Positions 7,160 to 10,657 of a DNA stretch of 10,657 bases are shown one piece after another. The translations under genes and the position numbers were made by a program. Source of the DNA: Pavlovales sp. CCMP2436 (taxonomy: Eukaryota; Haptophyta; Pavlovophyceae; Pavlovales); the NCBI GenBank assembly GCA_026770615.1, contig MU631324.1, positions 395,080 through 405,736 of the forward strand, in the 5' to 3' direction. Every line of letters starts with the position of its first letter. The first letter of the stretch is position 1. The notes beneath the pieces were generated by a model that was not told the DNA's origin, searched no databases, and saw nothing but the letters and a program-made list of their open reading frames with translations.

Positions 7160-7486
7160 CTCCCCACTTCGGCGTAGCGCGTAGGAGCCTGCGTCTGTGC
7201 GCTAAGATCAGCTTGACTTAAGAAATTGAAACACCGCCAGCCAGAACCCCACTTCATTAATATATATATATATTGTCACCGCTGGGATCACCAATGGACT
7301 CGCTTGCTCGCGCACTGTTGGGCGGCCCCGCGTTGCGCAGCGACTCCAGCGCTTTGTTTTCGGCTTCCTCATCATCCACCACTTCTATCAACTCCCCACT
7401 TCGGCGTGGCGCGTAGGAGCCTGCGTCGGAGCACTAAGACCAGCCTGACTTGAACTTGAAACGTACCGCCAGCCCGAATCCCCCTA
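7160..7486. repeat. Two diverged copies of an element arm (about 95-100 nt each)
   Basis: 7160 to about 7255 and 7392-7486 are direct copies starting ctccccacttcggcgt and ending in ccgccagcc...gaaccc/gaatcccccta next to AT-rich DNA (period 232). By eye they are roughly 85-90% identical. Their reverse complement resembles the left arm at 7508-7564 (tagggggattcgggctggcg against tagggattcaagctgacg, and gctggtcttagtgctccg against gctggtctgagcgctgcg). I therefore read them as older right-hand arms of the same family. The 20-nt AT run at 7256-7275 borders the first. Confidence 0.7.
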
Positions 7487-7507
7487 CATTATTATGCATA
7501 TTTATGA

Positions 7508-7615
7508 TAGGGATTCAAGCTGACGTCTGACTGTTCTGAATGTTGTGCTGGTCTGAGCGCTGCGTCGCCCATTGCCTGCTGCGTGCCTTAGTCGGCTGCG
7601 CTGGCTTGGGCGCCA

Positions 7616-7666
<51 letters not shown>

Positions 7667-7827
7667 CGGCTCAGCATGGTTCAACAGGTGTTATTCAGTC
7701 ACTGGCTTGGTCGACGTCAGGCTGAGGTCGAGCGATCGACCCAAACCCTCATGCACCAGCACTACTAACGCAGCGCTCAAACCAGCACAATTTCCAGGAC
7801 AGTCAGACGCCGCAGCTTGAATCCCTA
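7508..7827. mobile_element. Small inverted-repeat element with about 57-bp arms
   Basis: The left arm 7508-7564 (tagggattcaagctgacg ... gagcgctgcg) and right arm 7769-7827 (cgcagcgctc ... agcttgaatcccta) are inverted copies with a few mismatches and small indels. AT-rich DNA flanks both ends (gcatatttatga; acaattattatta). The interior holds an (AT)n tract and non-coding sequence; there is no transposase frame. A clear target-site duplication is not visible, so the exact ends are uncertain. Confidence 0.7.
7618..7664. repeat. (AT)n microsatellite
   Basis: 47 nt of pure alternating A/T inside the inverted-repeat element, at the exact point where the homology with the copy at 10446-10565 ends. 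The tract is self-complementary and may form a cruciform. Confidence 0.98.
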
Positions 7828-7900
7828 CCAGTACAATTATTATTAGAGGCTCAGCATGGTTCAACAGGTGGTGTTCACTCACTGACTTGGTCGACGTCAG
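7668..7900 (+). repeat. Direct repeat pair, 53 nt
   Basis: ggctcagcatggttcaac and the following bases occur at 7668-7720 and 7848-7900 (period 180), both ending in ttggtcgacgtcag, with several differences between. Each copy directly follows an AT-rich stretch. One copy is inside the inverted-repeat element and one just beyond its right end. Confidence 0.9.
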
Positions 7901-7960
7901 ACGGTAGTCCTGGCAGCAGGGGTGGTGGAAGTGGAGACTAAATCGGGATTAGGCTATGTT

Positions 7961-7994
7961 TGAACTGATTGTGCTTTTTTGAACTGATTGTGCT
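7961..7994 (+). repeat. Short tandem duplication
   Basis: tgaactgattgtgct occurs at 7961-7975 and 7980-7994 (period 19), each followed by a T-run. Related phrases appear further right (gaactgatttggg near 8770). Confidence 0.9.
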
Positions 7995-8155
7995 ATTTTT
8001 AAGAATCCTTGAGCAGGTTTTAAGTACGTGACTTGGTAAGTTGCGGGATGAGGGGCTGCGGGGTAAAGGGCGAGCGGACAGCCTGGAATCAGTTAGGTGA
8101 GGAAAAAAAAACGGTTATCTGTGAAAATCGGCAAATCTCAACCGGGCAACGCACC

Positions 8156-8318
8156 GCCGCTGACGCGCTGGTCGAGCTGCCCGTCGAGCAGCCCGTTGAG
8201 CTGCCCGTCGAGCTGCTCGGCGTCGAGCTACACGTCGAGCCGCGCAACGAGCTGCGTACGGCGTCGATCGAGCCGCTTCGTCTGGCCGACGCGCTTGTCG
8301 AGCTGCCCGTGGTCGGGT
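8156..8318 (+). repeat. Degenerate gtcgagctgcccgt repeat block
   Basis: Imperfect copies of gtcgagctgcccgt are spaced 15-18 nt apart, and a 23-nt unit starting gacgcgct recurs at 8162-8184 and 8288-8310 with one mismatch, 126 nt apart. In one frame this reads as ADALVELPV twice, with VELPVE-like units between. The frame (about 8048-8320) has no other protein-like support, so I call the repeat and not a gene. Confidence 0.65.
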
Positions 8319-8358
8319 GATGGGGCCCGGGTGGAAGGGGGCGGGCGGGGGGCGCGGG
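8315..8358 (+). other. Potential G-quadruplex region
   Basis: Seven runs of three or more G (ggg, gggg, ggg, ggggg, ggg, gggggg, ggg) with short loops lie within 44 nt. Sequence capacity only; no function is assigned. 8360-8640 is GC-rich, non-repetitive and without a recognisable gene. Confidence 0.6.
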
Positions 8359-8652
8359 AGTGTGCGAAAGCTGCGCCCCCCGCCTGCCCCTCGTCAGGCC
8401 TTGCAGGGCTGTGAGCGAGGCCCGCGTCCTTCACGGGCCGAGTTGCCGCGTTTGGGGAAGGACAAAAGTGGCACCGCTGTCCTTTCAACCGCGCGCGTCC
8501 GGGGCCGCGACCTTCACGCGCGACGGAACGAGCATGCGCGCGCATGTCTTCTGCTTCCGGAGGTCCCAGCGTGCGCGCAACGACGCCTCCTCGCCTCGCC
8601 CGGCCCCGGCTCGCGGCCGCTGGATGTGGCTTTGAGCGAGACGGGTTGAAAA

Positions 8653-8835
8653 ATGGACGGCGGGGAGGCGGTTCATCTGGATAAATTTGGGCGCAAAAAT
8701 CTGCAAACTGTAGCAAACTGGATTGGCTTTTACATATGGCTTTTGGTTACTTTTGAACAGAGTGTTTCCGAACTGATTTGGGTTTTACCTATGGGTCTAG
8801 TTTCAAGTTTAGTGTTTACATATGAATCTAGTTGA
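8653..8835 (+). CDS. Doubtful 60-residue open frame
   Basis: ATG at 8653 to TAG at 8833, reading through a sharp switch from GC-rich to AT-rich DNA. The middle is hydrophobic (about residues 23-34 and 42-55), so a small membrane protein is conceivable. The underlying DNA is, however, T-rich with repeated phrases (acatatg, tctagttt), which produces hydrophobic codons by itself. Probably not a gene. Confidence 0.12.
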   Translation: MDGGEAVHLDKFGRKNLQTVANWIGFYIWLLVTFEQSVSELIWVLPMGLVSSLVFTYESS

Positions 8836-8880
8836 TTCTAGTTTGGGATTCAGTATGTAACTTTAGGGAAGTTTAAGGGA

Positions 8881-9160
8881 AGTTTGGGGAATTGTTTGTA
8901 CCGCTCCGCCGACCAAATAACCGCCTCTGAGCTTCTGTACCAGAAAAACTTACTTTTCTTAGATTCGCCAGCCGTCTACGACTTCTTCGGAAAACGCGCA
9001 CTGAACTGCTCTTACCCCACGAGGTTGCTAGAAGCGCTGTTAGAATGTAATCACAAAAATATATTAATACATATTTACATGCAGTATGTAAAACGCTCAG
9101 AAACTTCCGAGTCTTTTAGAAAAAAAACTTTCGAACCGGTCATTCGGGACATTGACCGAT
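8881..9160 (+). CDS. Unrecognised open frame, AT-richer than its neighbours
   Basis: One frame is open from upstream of 8884 through about 9160 and has protein-like composition (TASELLYQKNLLFLDSP, YDFFGKRALNCSYPTRLLE, FRKKTFEPVIRDIDRSN). It has no ATG before 9079, so it would need an upstream exon or be a remnant. GC content is clearly lower than in the genes on either side, suggesting a different origin. After about 9160 this frame enters the CAG/CCG-rich tract in a nonsensical Ser/Arg-rich reading. The Q/P-rich frame of the next gene starts at 9168 in another phase, so a frameshift or an unseen splice could link the two. No family recognised. Confidence 0.3.
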
Positions 9161-9167
9161 CGAACAG

Positions 9168-10319
9168 ATGCGGCAAGGCGACGCAGGCAAGTTCTTCTCC
9201 AGGCATCCGCTGCTGTGGCTGCCGCAGCAGCAGCAGCCGCCGCAGCTGCAGCCGCCGCCGCAGCAGCAGCACCCGTCGCCGCAGCCGCAGCTGCAGCCGC
9301 CGCAGCACCCGACGGCCCAGCCGCAGCCGCAGCCGCCGCAGCCGCCGCAGCAGCACCCGATGGCCCAGCCGGTGCGCCGGTGCACAGCGTGTTCCGAGGA
9401 CAAGCGGCTCGATTGCTTCAGCAAAACGCAGCTCACCTGAGAGCCGGACCGCACTCGCTGTCGCGTGTGCGTCGAGGCACCGCCGAATGTGCACGAGCTC
9501 TTGCGCCGGTGCGCCGCGTGCTCCAATGAGAAGGGGCTCTATCGCTTCAGCGCGTCGCAGCTGTTGCGGAAGCCGGACGGCACCCGCTGTCGCGTGTGCG
9601 TTGGTGCCCATATTTACCTCCCCGCAGCGTCTCCGGCCGCACCAGCAGCGCCTCCGGTCGCACCAGCAGCGACAGTGGCGCCTCTTGCCGGTGATTGCGC
9701 CATCTCTTTGCGCGACTAGCTGGAGAATTTGCAGCGGCGGCTAGCAAGCGCTGAGGCCGATGCACAGGAGCATCATGAGGAGCGCTTGACCGCGTACACG
9801 TTCATTGAGCACAAAAAAGACGAGCTCCGCGCGGTTCGGCAGGAGCTGCATGCTGCACGCAATATCCAGTATCCGCCACCTGTCTACTGGAAGCACCCGG
9901 AGCCGCAGACCTGGATGTGCACCCCCTGCAAGCAGCCGCACACGCTCGAAACCCCAGTATGCCCGGGCTGCAATACTGACAACAGCGAGTGCAGCGTGGA
10001 GGAGCTCGGACTGCTGGTCCGGGATGCGTATCAGGAGGGGGGGCACACGTGTTCGCAAGCCCAGCAGATGCTCCGGGACATGAGCACGCATGTCAAATGC
10101 AAGTGCCCGGTCGCTGAGGAATTCGACAATCTCCGCGTACTCCGTATCGAGAATCACTATGAGTGGGAGCGCTTCCGTTTCTAGGAATCACAGATCAAGC
10201 GCATGGCAGCCACGTGGAAGGCTGACGAGCTGGGCCGCATGTTCGTGTCGCACGACTGGCTGCGCCGCTTGGAGGAGAAAATGGGCCTCTCGCAGTCGGC
10301 CAACATCAGGTATATATGA
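9168..10319 (+). pseudogene. Tandem Stc1-like zinc-finger / coiled-coil / RanBP2-like finger protein with three in-frame stops
   Basis: One frame stays protein-like for 383 codons but is broken by TGA at 9438, TAG at 9717 and TAG at 10182, ending at TGA 10317-10319. In order it has: a Q/P-rich stretch (about residues 19-68); two modules of 30 residues, C-x2-C, then F-S-x-x-Q-L, then RCRVC, at 9381-9470 and 9510-9599; an Ala/Pro linker; a coiled-coil region (about 9720-9870); WMCTPC...CPGC (about 9912-9971), resembling a RanBP2-type finger; and a C-terminal helical part. The modules resemble the Stc1 domain, known from the fission-yeast protein that joins RNAi to heterochromatin. Family membership is inferred from the pattern, and function here is unknown. 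The first stop replaces an Arg codon of the sister module (CGG). Each stop is one C-to-T step from CGA or CAG. A GT donor follows 10309 (cag|gtatat), so a further exon may have existed. Confidence 0.65.
9210..9366 (+). repeat. CAG/CCG-rich low-complexity tract
   Basis: About 155 nt of mixed cag, ccg and cagccg triplets encode Gln/Pro in the frame used by the zinc-finger gene, and poly-Ala or Ser/Arg in the other frames. It is prone to slippage and is a likely spot for frame changes. Confidence 0.85.
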
Positions 10320-10334
10320 ATGTATATATGCCTC

Positions 10335-10565
10335 ATTAATATATTTATGATAGGGATTCAAGCTATTAATATATTTATGATATGAATTCAAGCTGGCGTC
10401 TGACTGTTCTGAATGTTGTGCTGGTCTGAGCGCTGCGTCGCCTATATATTTATGATAGGGATTCAAGCTGGCGTCTGACTGTTCTGAATGTTGTGCTGGT
10501 CTGAGCGCTGCGTCGCTCATTGCCTGCTGCGTGCCTTAGTCGGCTGCGCTGGATTGGGCGCCACC
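10335..10565 (+). repeat. Nested tandem copies of the inverted-repeat element's left arm
   Basis: Three partial copies start at the shared AT-rich block atatttatga: at 10341 (about 30-nt unit, ending attcaagct), 10371 (75-nt unit) and 10446 (120 nt or more). 10446-10565 matches 7498-7617 over 120 nt with only about three differences visible. The second copy has tatgaattcaagct in place of tagggattcaagct. No right-hand arm is seen before the window ends. Confidence 0.9.
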
Positions 10566-10657
10566 GCGCGTGCCGATGGATCTCCGGTAGTGTGCCCGGG
10601 CAAGGGCGTTTAGGGAGATGATCTGCTGGTTGCTGTTTGTCGTGCTCCCACGCTGGG
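10566..10657. other. Right end of window, nothing recognised
   Basis: GC-rich, non-repetitive sequence following the repeat array; too short to assign. Confidence 0.4.

Noticed and set aside
7154..7900. CRISPR-like array from the repeated units
   Set aside because: The units are long, diverged, irregularly spaced and in both orientations, in a eukaryotic setting; they are transposable-element arms.
8228..8716. 162-codon minus-strand frame and overlapping plus-strand frames at 8317-8649
   Set aside because: Expected in stop-poor GC-rich DNA; no domain, no splice pattern and strong composition bias.
9438..9440. In-frame TGA as a selenocysteine codon
   Set aside because: The sister module has arginine here, no SECIS-like element was recognised, and two further TAG stops follow in the same frame.
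9152..9529. Poly-Ala frame and minus-strand Cys/Gly-rich frames over 9075-9611
   Set aside because: Other-frame readings of the CAG/CCG tract; only the Q/P frame continues into the zinc modules.
10188..10520. Minus-strand frame with repeated QHSEQSDASLN units
   Set aside because: It is a translation of the tandem element-arm repeats and overlaps the zinc-finger gene's end; no independent support.

Overview
This window looks like nuclear DNA of a GC-rich unicellular eukaryote, most plausibly a microalga of the haptophyte or heterokont kind. The reasons are GT-AG introns, eukaryote-only proteins (TFIIF beta subunit, synaptobrevin-type R-SNARE, a Sel1-repeat/MYND protein), very GC-rich exons beside AT-rich spacers, and abundant microsatellites and short inverted-repeat elements. 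The lineage is inference only; no rRNA or organelle marker is present. There are no prokaryotic operons, RBS or CRISPR, and I found no convincing tRNA or rRNA.

Left third (1-4134), gene-dense. A doubtful open segment (39-368) is followed by a Sel1-repeat + MYND zinc-finger gene (739-2060) that carries a frameshift near 1207. It converges on the minus-strand gene for the beta subunit of general transcription factor TFIIF (2593-3291). A 313-bp spacer separates that start from the divergent start of a small R-SNARE gene (3605-4134, one 143-nt intron). All three genes have a TTTAAA-type AT core upstream.

Middle (4135-6664). Non-coding sequence leads into a 433-bp TIR element (5115-5547) with a likely 4-bp target duplication and an internal hairpin with 37-bp perfect arms. 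Just right of it lies a 5'-truncated fragment of an AAA+ ATPase gene. It has two introns, a partial exon duplication inside the first one, and a one-base frameshift; it is best read as a pseudogene. It ends in a 21-22 bp GC hairpin.

Right third (6665-10657), repeat-rich. A family of inverted-repeat termini sharing a TAGGGATTCAAGCT end occurs in both orientations at 7160-7827 and again at 10335-10565. Between these lie AT-rich and G-rich non-coding DNA, an unrecognised open frame (8881-9160), and a degenerate gene (9168-10319). That gene encodes a Q/P-rich stretch, two tandem Stc1-like zinc modules, a coiled coil and a RanBP2-like zinc finger, broken by three in-frame stops that each look like a C-to-T change.

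The three left-hand genes are unrelated housekeeping or regulatory genes and do not form a pathway. I do not see a coherent new multi-gene system. The most novel material is the two inverted-repeat element families and the decayed zinc-finger gene lying between copies of one of them.
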